From NCBI GenBank assembly GCA_032162705.1, contig JAVRON010000049.1, forward strand, positions 22,947 to 86,946: a DNA stretch of 64,000 bases, given 5' to 3'. The translations under genes and the position numbers were made by a program. Positions 26,288-34,483 of this stretch are shown piece by piece. The first letter of the stretch is position 1. Each line of letters starts with the position of its first letter. This stretch comes from QHXN01 sp032162705. GTDB lineage: Bacteria > Acidobacteriota > Blastocatellia > Pyrinomonadales > Pyrinomonadaceae. The notes under the pieces were generated by a model, which saw only the letters and a program-made list of their open reading frames with translations, was not told where the DNA came from and searched no databases.

Positions 26288-26334
26288 AATGCCCCTCGCT
26301 GGGAGACGCCCTCCCTCACGGTCGGGCTTCTGCC
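26244..26334. repeat. Hairpin, family F, overlapping the 3' end of dapB
   Basis: The left arm 26244-26272 (GGCAGAAGTCCGACCGTGAG..) pairs with the right arm 26303-26334, one mismatch apart over about 28 bases. The core is identical to that at 19195-19286. The dapB stop (26285-26287) lies in the loop, so the left arm is translated. Confidence 0.85.
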
Positions 26335-26353
26335 ATGCTGCGGAGGCAAAGCG

Positions 26354-27271
26354 ATGAACGTCGAATGGATGCGCGGGTGCGCGACGGCTCTGGTGACGCC
26401 GTTCGGGCGGGACGGTAGCGTTGACATCGAGCGCATGAGGGCGCTGGTCGCGCGGCAGATCGAGGGCGGCGTGCGTCTGCTCGTGCCGTGCGGGACGACG
26501 GGCGAGAGCGTGACGATGTCCGACGCGGAGCGCGCAGGAGTCATCCGCGCGACCATCGAAGTCGCAAGGGGGCGCGCGCGCGTCATCGCGGGGACGGGGA
26601 GCAACAACACTGCGCACGCCGTCGAGCAGTCGCGCGCCGCCGTCGAGATGGGAGTGGACGCGGTGCTCGTCGTCGCGCCCTACTATAACAAGCCGACGCA
26701 GGAGGGCCTGTACCAGCACTTCCGCGCGGTCGCCCAAGCCGTGCCTCGTACGCCCGTCGTGCTGTACAACGTGCCGGGGCGCACTTCGTCGAACATCTCC
26801 GCGGAGACGACGCTCAGGCTTGCGCGCGACGTTGAGAACATCGTCGCCGTCAAAGAGGCTTCGGGCAATCTCGCGCAGATCATGGAAATCCTGCGCGCGA
26901 GGCCGGAAGGCTTTCTCGTCCTTTCGGGCGACGATGCGATGACGTACGCGCTCGTGGCGCTCGGCGCGGACGGACTGGTCTCGGTCGCGTCGAACGAAGC
27001 GCCCGCGCTCCTGTCGCGGATGGTTGACGCGGCGCTCGCCGGACGCTTCGACGAGGCGCGTGAGATGCACTTCCGTCTGCTGCCGTTGATGGATGTAAAC
27101 TTCATCGAGTCAAGCCCGGGCCCCGTCAAGGCCGCGTTGGCTTTGATGGGACTGCTCGAAGAGAATTTGCGTCTACCGCTTGTGCCCGTCGAGGAGAATA
27201 GTCGCGCGCGCGTGCGCGAGGTGCTAAGAGAGTTGGGACTTCTGGAGGAGACGACGCATGTCGCTGCGTGA
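26354..27271 (+). CDS. dapA: 4-hydroxy-tetrahydrodipicolinate synthase
   Basis: A 305-residue class I aldolase. PCGTTGESVTMSDAE (about 41-55), APYYNKPTQEGLYQHF (about 109-124), LYNVPGRTSSNI (tyrosine of the proton relay, about 137-148) and NIVAVKEASGNLAQI (Schiff-base lysine, about 165-179) are all present. It condenses pyruvate with aspartate semialdehyde, the committed step toward diaminopimelate and lysine. Length is normal. Its 3' end overlaps the dapD start by 14 bases, implying translational coupling. Confidence 0.95.
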   Translation: MNVEWMRGCATALVTPFGRDGSVDIERMRALVARQIEGGVRLLVPCGTTGESVTMSDAERAGVIRATIEVARGRARVIAGTGSNNTAHAVEQSRAAVEMGVDAVLVVAPYYNKPTQEGLYQHFRAVAQAVPRTPVVLYNVPGRTSSNISAETTLRLARDVENIVAVKEASGNLAQIMEILRARPEGFLVLSGDDAMTYALVALGADGLVSVASNEAPALLSRMVDAALAGRFDEAREMHFRLLPLMDVNFIESSPGPVKAALALMGLLEENLRLPLVPVEENSRARVREVLRELGLLEETTHVAA

Positions 27272-28088
27272 GCAGGTCGAGGAGTTGTTCGAGCGCGGCG
27301 GCGAGTTCACCTCGACCGACCGCGATGTCTTCGAGGCGTTCAAGCAGGCGCTCAACCGCGGCGAAGTGCGCGCCGCCGAGCGCGATGACGCGGGCGAGTG
27401 GAGCGTCAACTCATGGGTCAAGCGCGGCATCCTCGCGGGTTTCCGCATGGGCGCGCTCGCAGACATGTCTGCGCACGCCACGCTCCGCTTCTTCGACAAG
27501 GACACGTACCCCGTTCGTCCGACGACGATCATGGAAGGCGTGCGTATCGTGCCCGGCGGCTCAAGCGTGCGTGATGGCGCGCACCTCGCTGCCGGGGTTG
27601 TGTGCATGCCGCCGATGTACGTCAACGTGGGCGCGTACGTGGACGAGGGAACGATGATCGACAGTCACGCGCTCGTCGGCTCGTGCGCGCAGGTCGGAAA
27701 GCGCGTGCATCTCTCGGCGGCGGCGCAGGTGGGCGGCGTGCTGGAGCCTGTCGGCGCGGTTCCCGTGATAATCGAAGACGACGTACTGGTGGGCGGCAAC
27801 TGCGGAATCTACGAGGGGACGATTGTGCGCGCGGGCGCGGTGCTTGCGCCGGGAACGATCCTGACGGGCGCGACGCCGGTTTACGATCTGGTGCGGGGTG
27901 AAGTCTACCGCCGGACGGAAGACAAGCCACTGGAGATTCCGGCGGGCGCGGTCGTCGTGCCCGGCTCGCGGCGCGTGGAGAGCGAGCGCGGTCGCGAATG
28001 GGGTCTCTCGCTCTACGCGCCGGTCATCGTGAAGTACCGCGACGAGAAGACCGACCGCGCGGTGAAGTTGGAAGACTACCTGCGTTAG
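27258..28088 (+). CDS. dapD: 2,3,4,5-tetrahydropyridine-2,6-dicarboxylate N-succinyltransferase
   Basis: A 276-residue trimeric left-handed beta-helix acyltransferase. An N-terminal helical domain is followed by the hexapeptide-repeat coil from about residue 90 (IMEGVRIVPGGSSVRDGAHL, then VNVGAYVDEGTMIDSHALVG). The second part has DDVLVGGNCGIYEGTIV and the C-terminal LYAPVIVKYRD typical of DapD. It succinylates tetrahydrodipicolinate, so this organism uses the succinylase route. The start overlaps the dapA end. A Shine-Dalgarno (TTCTGGAGGAG) lies within dapA. Confidence 0.94.
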   Translation: MSLREQVEELFERGGEFTSTDRDVFEAFKQALNRGEVRAAERDDAGEWSVNSWVKRGILAGFRMGALADMSAHATLRFFDKDTYPVRPTTIMEGVRIVPGGSSVRDGAHLAAGVVCMPPMYVNVGAYVDEGTMIDSHALVGSCAQVGKRVHLSAAAQVGGVLEPVGAVPVIIEDDVLVGGNCGIYEGTIVRAGAVLAPGTILTGATPVYDLVRGEVYRRTEDKPLEIPAGAVVVPGSRRVESERGREWGLSLYAPVIVKYRDEKTDRAVKLEDYLR

Positions 28089-28093
28089 CCCGT

Positions 28094-28225
28094 GGAGAAG
28101 AATTAACAGGGATGAACAGGATTAAGGATTTGAAATCTCAAATTTGAAATCAAAAATCGCAAATCAAAAATCTGAAATCAAAGATTCTCTTATCCTGTCC
28201 ATCCTGTCCATCCCTGTGAATTCCT
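28094..28225. repeat. Intergenic hairpin, family D with AAATC heptamers
   Basis: The outer arms GAATTAACAGGGATGAACAGG (28109-28130) and CCTGTCCATCCCTGTGAATT (28196-28222) are inverted. The interior is a nearly perfect run of 7-mers beginning AAATC (units AAATCTC, AAATTTG, AAATCAA, AAATCGC, AAATCTG) from about 28133 to 28190. Confidence 0.83.
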
Positions 28226-28291
28226 ACTTCTACTATATGACGCTCAGGGACAAGACTGCCACGACTGTTTTAGATGAGGAGGCATTCTGCT

Positions 28292-29428
28292 TTGAGAAAG
28301 TTTGAGCCTGCGGCGCGGCTGCGAGGCATACAGAAGAGCATGATCCGGCAGGTCTTCGACCGCGCCCGTCCGGGAAGTATCAACCTCGGCTTAGGCGAGC
28401 CGGACTTGCCGACGCCCGACGTTGTCCGCCGCGAGGCCGCGCGTGTTGTCGTCGAAGAGCAGAACGGCTATACGACGCATGCGGGGCTTCTGCCTTTGCG
28501 CGAGCGCGTCGCCAATGATTACTCACATCTCAAGCTCTCTCCCGAACACGTCGTCATCACCGCTGGCTCGCAGGAGGCTCTCTATCTCGTTTTGATGACG
28601 CTCGTCGAAGAGGGCGACGAGGTGCTTATTCCCGACCCGGGCTTTGTCGCATACCCGACCATCGTCCGCATGGCGGGCGGCACGCCGAAGTCGTACGCGA
28701 TGCCCGCCGCGCGTGATTTCGCTTTCGACGCGGGGGCTTTTCGGCGTGCGTTGACGCCGCGCACAAAGGTCGTCGTGTGCATCAGTCCCTCGAACCCGAC
28801 GGGGCGCGTGCTCACGCGCGAAGAACTCTCCGCGATGGCCGACGCGCTGCAAGGCACGGGCGTCTACGTCGTGAGCGACGAGATTTACCGCGAACTGTAT
28901 TTCACGGAGGAGCGACCGGCATCCGTCTCCGAAGTTCGCGCGGAGCGGACGCTCGTTATCGGCGGGCTGTCGAAGTCGATGAGCATGACGGGGTGGCGTC
29001 TGGGCTGGCTCTGCGGCGACGCAGACGTTGTCGGGAGCGCGCTCGTCCTGCACGGCTACACGACGACGTGCGCCTCGACCGTCTCGCAGAAGGCTGCGCT
29101 CGCCGCGTGGACTGAAGAGGCCGCCACGGCGCGCGTTCAGTTTCGCCAAACCTTTCGCACGCGGCGTGACCACCTGCTCGGGCTGCTCTCGCATGAGTTG
29201 AATCTGCGCGCCGTCGTGCCCGACGGAGCCTTCTACACGATGGTTGACGTGGGCGCGCACGGCGACTCGATGAGCGTGGCCGAGCGACTGCTTGAGCACG
29301 GCGTCATCACCGTGCCCGGCGCGGCCTTCGGCGCAGAAGGTGAAGGCTATTTGCGCGTCTCCTTCTGCGCCGACCTGCCCGTCATCAGCGAGGGCGTCCG
29401 GCGAATGGGTGAAGCACTGAAGCAGTGA
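28292..29428 (+). CDS. Class I/II aminotransferase, probable N-succinyl-DAP aminotransferase
   Basis: A 378-residue fold-type I aminotransferase. INLGLGEPDLPTP near 30 (substrate side), AGSQEALYLV near 89 (cofactor phosphate), ISPSNPTGRVLT near 161, VVSDEIYRELYF near 190 and IGGLSKSMSMTGWRLGW near 223, with the Schiff-base lysine, are present. In a cluster with dapD and a desuccinylase-like gene it most likely does the DapC step, though general aspartate/aromatic activity is possible. Start choice: GAGGAGG lies 9 bases before a TTG at 28292; an ATG at 28274 overlaps this ribosome binding site and would add six residues. The stop lies in the family A hairpin. Confidence 0.88.
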   Translation: MRKFEPAARLRGIQKSMIRQVFDRARPGSINLGLGEPDLPTPDVVRREAARVVVEEQNGYTTHAGLLPLRERVANDYSHLKLSPEHVVITAGSQEALYLVLMTLVEEGDEVLIPDPGFVAYPTIVRMAGGTPKSYAMPAARDFAFDAGAFRRALTPRTKVVVCISPSNPTGRVLTREELSAMADALQGTGVYVVSDEIYRELYFTEERPASVSEVRAERTLVIGGLSKSMSMTGWRLGWLCGDADVVGSALVLHGYTTTCASTVSQKAALAAWTEEAATARVQFRQTFRTRRDHLLGLLSHELNLRAVVPDGAFYTMVDVGAHGDSMSVAERLLEHGVITVPGAAFGAEGEGYLRVSFCADLPVISEGVRRMGEALKQ

Positions 29429-29502
29429 TAAGTGATGAGTGATGAGTGACAACAGAAAGCAAGTGTTTTAACTTGTCACCTGTCACTTATCACTTATCAC
29501 TC
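29423..29502. repeat. Intergenic heptamer hairpin, family A
   Basis: The left arm 29423-29450 (GTGATAA, GTGATGA, GTGATGA, GTGACAA units) and inverted right arm 29474-29502 (GTCACCT, GTCACTT, ATCACTT). The aminotransferase stop TGA (29426-29428) is within the first unit. The asd ribosome binding site follows directly. Confidence 0.85.
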
Positions 29503-29513
29503 TTCGGAGGATT

Positions 29514-30566
29514 ATGAACAGGAAATATCGTGTCGGGATTCTGGGCGCGACGGGTACGGTCGGGCAGCGTTTCATACAGCTTCTTGAGAACCATCCGCAG
29601 TTCGAGGTAACGGCGCTGGCGGCGTCCGACCGCTCGCAGGGTAAGACCTACGCGGAGGCTTGCGTGTGGCGTCTGCCGGGCGAGATGCCTTTGGCCGTGC
29701 GCGGACTCAACGTGCAGTCGCCCGAGCCGCCGATGGATTGCGAGATAGTGTTTTCGAGTTTGCCGGGCGAGATCGCGCGCGCGACCGAGGAGACTTTCGC
29801 GCGTGCGGGCCATGCCGTCATCAGCAACTCTTCGGCGCTCAGGATGGACGAGGACGTGCCGCTGCTCATCCCCGAGGTTAATCACGAACATCTGGCGCTG
29901 CTCGACTCTCAGAAATCCAAGCGCTCGCTCGGACGCGGGCTGATCGTGACGAACCCGAACTGCTCGACCATCGCGCTCGCGCTTGCCCTCGCGCCGCTGC
30001 ACGCAAGGTTCGGAGTGGAGACGGTCGTGGCGACGACCTTGCAGGCCATCTCCGGGGCGGGCTACCCCGGCGTGGCCTCGCTCGACATCACGGACAATGT
30101 GCTGCCATACATCTCCGGCGAGGAGGAGAAGATCGAGACTGAGTCACAAAAGATTCTGGGGCGATATGAAGGTGGGCGCATCGAGCACGCGCCGTTCGCC
30201 GTCAGCGCGCAAGTCCATCGTGTCAACGTCACCGACGGTCACATGGTCGCCGCCCGCGTCAAGCTCGCACGCACGGCCTCGCCCGAAGACGTGCGCGAGG
30301 CGTTCGCCTCCTTCCGCTCGCTTCCGCAGGAGCTTGGCTTACACACCGCGCCCCGTAGTCCTATCCTCGTGCGCGACGAGCCAGACCGTCCGCAGCCACG
30401 CCTCGACCGCGACGCAGGGCGCGGCATGAGCATCACGGTGGGCCGCATCCTTCCCGATAACGTGCTCGACTACCGCTTCGTCGCACTCAGCCACAACACC
30501 GTCCGCGGCGCGGCGGGCGCAGCCATTCTCAACGCCGAACTCCTCGTCGCTACCGGCAGGCTTTGA
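29514..30566 (+). CDS. asd: Aspartate-semialdehyde dehydrogenase
   Basis: A 350-residue enzyme with strong Shine-Dalgarno (CGGAGGATT). The NADP-binding start is VGILGATGTVGQRF; SNSSALRMDEDVPLLIPEVN near 107, active-site cysteine in VTNPNCSTIAL near 147 and QAISGAGYPG near 182 are present, and HRVNVTDGHMVAARVKL contains the substrate-binding histidine. The wording (LGATGTVGQ, ISGAGYPGV) is closer to the archaeal/fungal-type branch of ASADH than to the E. coli type. It reduces aspartyl phosphate to the semialdehyde shared by dapA and hom, both in this window. Last gene of the lysine cluster. Confidence 0.93.
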   Translation: MNRKYRVGILGATGTVGQRFIQLLENHPQFEVTALAASDRSQGKTYAEACVWRLPGEMPLAVRGLNVQSPEPPMDCEIVFSSLPGEIARATEETFARAGHAVISNSSALRMDEDVPLLIPEVNHEHLALLDSQKSKRSLGRGLIVTNPNCSTIALALALAPLHARFGVETVVATTLQAISGAGYPGVASLDITDNVLPYISGEEEKIETESQKILGRYEGGRIEHAPFAVSAQVHRVNVTDGHMVAARVKLARTASPEDVREAFASFRSLPQELGLHTAPRSPILVRDEPDRPQPRLDRDAGRGMSITVGRILPDNVLDYRFVALSHNTVRGAAGAAILNAELLVATGRL

Positions 30567-30634
30567 AGGAATGAAAAGCATCCGTCGCGAGTTTGCTCAC
30601 GAAGGCGGACGTTTCGTGTGATAGTCTCGGGCGT

Positions 30635-31393
30635 GTGAACCATTGGCAGGAAGTTGTCATTGCGGCGGCGGCGTTCGCGGCGGGGTTGATCAACTCGATA
30701 GCGGGCGGGGGCACGCTCGTCTCTTTCCCCGCGCTGCTGTGGATGGGGCGTAACCCTGTGCTTGCGAATGCAACCAGCACGGCGGCGCTGTGGCCTGCGT
30801 CGCTCGCGGGCGCTTACGGCTTCCGGCGCGAATTGAAAGGCGGCGCGCGTCTCTTTCTGCTCTTCGGCGCACCATCGCTCGCGGGCGGCGTCGTCGGCGC
30901 GGTGCTGTTGCTGCGCACGCCTTCGACGTTCGCGCGGCTCGTGCCCTTCCTCATACTCTTCGCGACGCTACTGCTCGCCGTACAGGAACCGCTCTCGCGT
31001 CGTCTGCGTGGTGCGAACGAGGAGCGAGCGCCTTCGCGTGCGTGGTGGGTTGGAGCGAGCGTCTTCCAGTTCTTCGTCGGAGTTTATGGCGGCTACTTCG
31101 GGGCGGGGATAGGAATTCTGATGCTGGCGGCGCTCGGGCTACTCGGCTTCACCGACATACACCGGATGAACGCCTTGAAGAATCTGCTCGCCATCTGCAT
31201 CAACGGCGTCGCGGCCATCTACTTCATCATGTCGGGCGCGGTCATCTGGTCTGACGTGCTCGTGATGACGTTTGCGGCCATCGCGGGCGGCTACTCCGGC
31301 GCGCGTCTCGCGTACAAACTTGGCCGACGCTTTGTCCGCCTCGCCGTCATCACCATCGGACTGGTGATGAGCATCTCGCTCTTCTTCCGTTGA
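30635..31393 (+). CDS. TSUP (TauE/SafE) family membrane permease
   Basis: A 252-residue inner-membrane protein with about eight membrane segments in two related halves. The conserved starts are AAGLINSIAGGGTLVSFPALL (about 13-33) and FQFFVGVYGGYFGAGIGI (about 144-161), the paired GGG/FxG motifs of the TSUP family. Members move sulfonates, sulfite or related organic anions; the substrate is not predictable here. I chose the GTG at 30635, since a TTG at 30593 adds residues without family similarity. The ribosome binding site is weak. It follows asd by 68 bases but is not obviously part of lysine synthesis. Confidence 0.85.
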   Translation: MNHWQEVVIAAAAFAAGLINSIAGGGTLVSFPALLWMGRNPVLANATSTAALWPASLAGAYGFRRELKGGARLFLLFGAPSLAGGVVGAVLLLRTPSTFARLVPFLILFATLLLAVQEPLSRRLRGANEERAPSRAWWVGASVFQFFVGVYGGYFGAGIGILMLAALGLLGFTDIHRMNALKNLLAICINGVAAIYFIMSGAVIWSDVLVMTFAAIAGGYSGARLAYKLGRRFVRLAVITIGLVMSISLFFR

Positions 31394-31440
31394 GCTTTAA
31401 CCCGGACTGATTACTCTGCTTACGTCTGCTCACGAAAAGA

Positions 31441-31550
31441 AAATTAACAGGGATGGACAGGATGAACAGGATAGGAAAGGCAGGAGATCAGATTTGAAAT
31501 CTGAAATCTGAAATCCTTTATCCTGTTCATCCTGTCCATCCCTGTCAATT
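31441..31550. repeat. Intergenic hairpin, family D
   Basis: The outer arms AATTAACAGGGATGGACAGG.. (31442-31473) and ..CATCCTGTCCATCCCTGTCAATT (31519-31550) are inverted. The centre has AAATCTG heptamers (31496-31516). It lies between two convergent genes (TSUP permease and zinc peptidase). Confidence 0.83.
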
Positions 31551-31567
31551 GCCCTTCTCTCCACGAC

Positions 31568-32425
31568 TCACAGGCTGCGCGTGCCGAAGGTGTCGCATTG
31601 GCGCATGTCGCCCGCGTCGAAGCCGCGTCGGAACCAGCGCGTGCGCTGCTCGGAGGAACCGTGCGTGAAGGAGTCCGGGACGGCGTAGCCTTGCGCCTCT
31701 TTCTGGAGGCGGTCGTCGCCGATGGCCGAGGCGGCGCGCAATGCTTCGTCGAGGTCACCCGCTTCGAGAATGCCACGCTGCTGCGCGTAGAAGCCCCAGA
31801 CGCCCGCGTAGCAGTCGGCCTGTAGCTCAAGACGTACGGAGAGCTGATTGGCCTGCGTCTCGCCCCCACGCCGCTGGAGCGCCGTCACCTTGTCGGAAGT
31901 GCCGACAAGTTTCTGGACGTGGTGACCGACCTCGTGCGCGATGACGTAAGCCTGCGCGAAGTCGCCGGGCGCGTGGAAGCGCGTGCGCAACTCGTCGTAG
32001 AAGGAGAGGTCTATGTAAACCTTCTCATCGCCGGGGCAGTAGAAGGGCCCGACCGATGCGCCCGCCGCACCGCAGGACGATTGCACCTGCTGTGTGAAGA
32101 GCACGAGATGCGGCTGTCGATAGGTGCTCCCGTTGCGACGGAAGACTTCGCTCCACACGTCCTCCGTGCTCGCCAGCACTTTCTTGACGAAGCGCGACAT
32201 CTCGTCTTCCTGCTGTGTGGGTGCGCCCGGACGCGAGGTCGTCGCCGGGCCGCTGGCCGGGCCGCTATCACCGCCGTTGAGCAAACGGCTCGGGTCAACC
32301 CCGAAAAGGAGTGCGATGACGGCAATCGCGATAGTCCCGAGTCCGCCCCCGATGGCAATGCCGCCGCGCCCGATGCCCCGTCGATCTTCTACGTTTCCGC
32401 TCTCGCGCTCGTCATCTAAGTTCAT
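31568..32425 (-). CDS. Putative neutral zinc metallopeptidase (YpfJ family)
   Basis: A 285-residue membrane-anchored protein. One membrane segment (about 23-45, GGLGTIAIAVIALLFGV) follows a polar N-terminus. The protease-like domain has QSSCGAAGASVGPFYCPGDE near 117, FAQAYVIAHEVGHHVQKL near 158, with the HExxH zinc motif, and LELQADCYAGVWG near 199 with a likely third metal ligand. This matches the YpfJ/zinc-peptidase family; substrates are unknown. Start ATG 32425 is favoured because GGAGGTGA lies 11 bases upstream; a GTG at 32440 overlaps that site. It is likely oriented with the peptidase domain outside the cytoplasm. Confidence 0.88.
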   Translation of the reverse strand: MNLDDERESGNVEDRRGIGRGGIAIGGGLGTIAIAVIALLFGVDPSRLLNGGDSGPASGPATTSRPGAPTQQEDEMSRFVKKVLASTEDVWSEVFRRNGSTYRQPHLVLFTQQVQSSCGAAGASVGPFYCPGDEKVYIDLSFYDELRTRFHAPGDFAQAYVIAHEVGHHVQKLVGTSDKVTALQRRGGETQANQLSVRLELQADCYAGVWGFYAQQRGILEAGDLDEALRAASAIGDDRLQKEAQGYAVPDSFTHGSSEQRTRWFRRGFDAGDMRQCDTFGTRSL

Positions 32426-32582
32426 ACCTTTGCTGTTCACCTCCGCTTGAGATACTCACCCTTAACTCGCACCTGCTTGACCTTCGGCGAATCCGGACGA
32501 CACCGCTCGCCGGAGTCTCGTCGGTCGCTGCACCTGAGGGGATGATTACGGGAAACGATACCACTTCAAAAGCAATAACGCC

Positions 32583-34109
32583 TTAGCGCCCTTCGCGTAC
32601 GGGCGCGGGCGGAGGCGGAGGCTCGCCCTTCTCCAGTTCCTTCTCTCCGCCGCCCTTGTTGAGCTTGTACGCGCGTATAAAGAGCGCGAGCGCTATCCAC
32701 ATACCAAAGAAGGCGAGCGGGTATGTGACGGCGCGCGGCCACTTGACGGCGATGAATGAGAGCAGCAGCAGAAGCCCCGCGACATAGGCCATGATGTAAG
32801 CCTCGGCAGCGCCGAGCACGCGACGGTTGGTGATGGCCGCGCCGACGGCGCTGCTGATGCCGATGGCCCCTGCCGCCGCGCGTGAAGCCTTCCCGCGACG
32901 ACTGCTCCGGCCCTTGCGTCGGCTCTTCGGCTCGGGACCGCTGATGGGTCTGACGCGTCGGTGTTTGCTCAGGACGATCTCGGTCGAGTGTTCGAGGTCT
33001 TGGCAGTACATCTCCTGCATCCGGCGCGCGAACTCCTCGTCCTCCACGGTCACGTCCAGTTCCCAGTTGCCCATCCAGCTCGCGACGTTGAGATTCGTCG
33101 AGCCGACGCGCGCCCATTTGCCGTCAACCACCGAGGTCTTCGCGTGAATCATTGAGCCGTCCCACTCGAAGACGCGCACGCCCCCCTCCAAGAGCGCGCG
33201 ATAGTTCGCACGCGACAAGGCACTGACGACGGGGATATCGCTCGCGCTCGGCACGAGCAGGCGCACGTCCACGCCGTCCTGCGCCGCCGCGCGCAAAGAC
33301 TGCACGTACATCGTCGTCCCGACGAAGTATGCGTCCGTCAGCCAGAGGTACTCGCGCGCGCCCGCGGCGACGAGCTGTTCGAGCCGGTAGAGTCCCACGG
33401 TGTTCGGCTCGGTCGCGATAACACGCACGGCCGTCTGGCCTCCCTGCGGGATGCCGTCGCGCTCGGGTAAGTCTTCACGCGCAATCTTCTCTCCGCACGC
33501 AGTCTCCCACACACGCGCGAATGCCGCGTCCATGTCGGCCACCGCGGGCCCGCGTATCTCGACACCCGTGTCGCGCCACGGCTCGATCTTCTTCTCGGGG
33601 CGGCCCACCCAATCGCGCCCGACGCAGAGACCCATGACGAAGCCCACCTGCCCGTCAACGGAAATCATCTTGCGATGGTCTCGGTTGAACCAGCCGAAAG
33701 GTTCGTCCCATCGCGGTGGGTTGAAGCCGCGCACCTCGACACCCGCGTCGCGCAAGTGCCGCCAGAAGCCGCGCGAGGTCTTGCCGACTGCCCCCAGCCA
33801 GTCGTAGACGAGGCGGACTCTGACGCCCTCGCGCGCCTTCTGACAGAGAGCCTCGGCGAACTCACGACCTACGTCGTCCTCGTGAATGATAAAGCTCTCG
33901 AAGTGTATCGAGCGTGTGGCCGAGCCGATGGCTTCGAGCCACGCCGGGTAGTTCTCCTCCGCATCCTTCAGCAGACGCACGCCGTTGCCGCGCACGAGCG
34001 GCGCACCCGTCGCGCGTGCGTACGCCTGCTCGACGATGCGGCGCGTCGGCGAGCGCACGGCGTGCTCGGCTTCCTCAATCTGCTCGGTCTGCAACAACTC
34101 AGTCGTCAC
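32583..34109 (-). CDS. Phospholipase D-type protein, probable cardiolipin synthase
   Basis: About 508 residues with two PLD half-sites. The first is NRDHRKMISVDGQVGFVMG (H-x-K-x4-D, about residue 140), the second MIHAKTSVVDGKWARVGSTN (about residue 322), the latter complete with the GSTN/D element. Soluble catalytic core first; a basic, R/K/S-rich linker (about 395-425) and three hydrophobic segments follow at the C-terminus, unlike E. coli cardiolipin synthases with N-terminal anchors. The likely role is transphosphatidylation of phosphatidylglycerol, but PLD-family members vary. The start is uncertain: GTG at 34109 is chosen, with GTG 34136 and TTG 34190 as alternatives. Confidence 0.82.
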   Translation of the reverse strand: MTTELLQTEQIEEAEHAVRSPTRRIVEQAYARATGAPLVRGNGVRLLKDAEENYPAWLEAIGSATRSIHFESFIIHEDDVGREFAEALCQKAREGVRVRLVYDWLGAVGKTSRGFWRHLRDAGVEVRGFNPPRWDEPFGWFNRDHRKMISVDGQVGFVMGLCVGRDWVGRPEKKIEPWRDTGVEIRGPAVADMDAAFARVWETACGEKIAREDLPERDGIPQGGQTAVRVIATEPNTVGLYRLEQLVAAGAREYLWLTDAYFVGTTMYVQSLRAAAQDGVDVRLLVPSASDIPVVSALSRANYRALLEGGVRVFEWDGSMIHAKTSVVDGKWARVGSTNLNVASWMGNWELDVTVEDEEFARRMQEMYCQDLEHSTEIVLSKHRRVRPISGPEPKSRRKGRSSRRGKASRAAAGAIGISSAVGAAITNRRVLGAAEAYIMAYVAGLLLLLSFIAVKWPRAVTYPLAFFGMWIALALFIRAYKLNKGGGEKELEKGEPPPPPAPVREGR

Positions 34110-34269
34110 GGCTCGTGTCAATCTTACCGGGCACACCTTCGGACTTCTGTGTCCGAGAGCAAACAAATCTGTTGCGGGGGCGAGAGGCAAACATCATAGC
34201 GCGTTTTGCTTCCGGCCCGCGCATGAAGGTGGGGCAAAAAGCCGGACGGGCCTGCGGCCTTCTCACCAT

Positions 34270-34427
34270 AGCAATGTTCACTTGAGTGTAACGAACGGTG
34301 CGTTCACCGCAGAGGCGCTGAGGACGCAGAGGGGCGCAGAGAGTTGCATCCCTCTGCGAGTCTCAGCGTTCTCAGCGCCTCTGCGGTGAACTGTGCTTAC
34401 ATCACATTCAAGTGAAAGGTGCTCTAA
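34270..34427. repeat. About 158-bp composite palindrome, family C with distinct ends
   Basis: One end is AGCAATGTTCACTTGA (34270-34285), the other TCAAGTGAAAGGTGCTCT (34408-34425). Inside, GTTCACCGCAGAGGCGCTGA.. (34302) and its complement (to 34391) form the main stem. The element at 36051-36210 is the same structure in inverted orientation, with an 18-bp exact match at one end and one mismatch at the other. Confidence 0.85.
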
Positions 34428-34483
34428 AGGGCTTCTCTGCCTTCTCGGCGAAATGTGCGAAGTACCTGCCGGTTCATGTTAGC

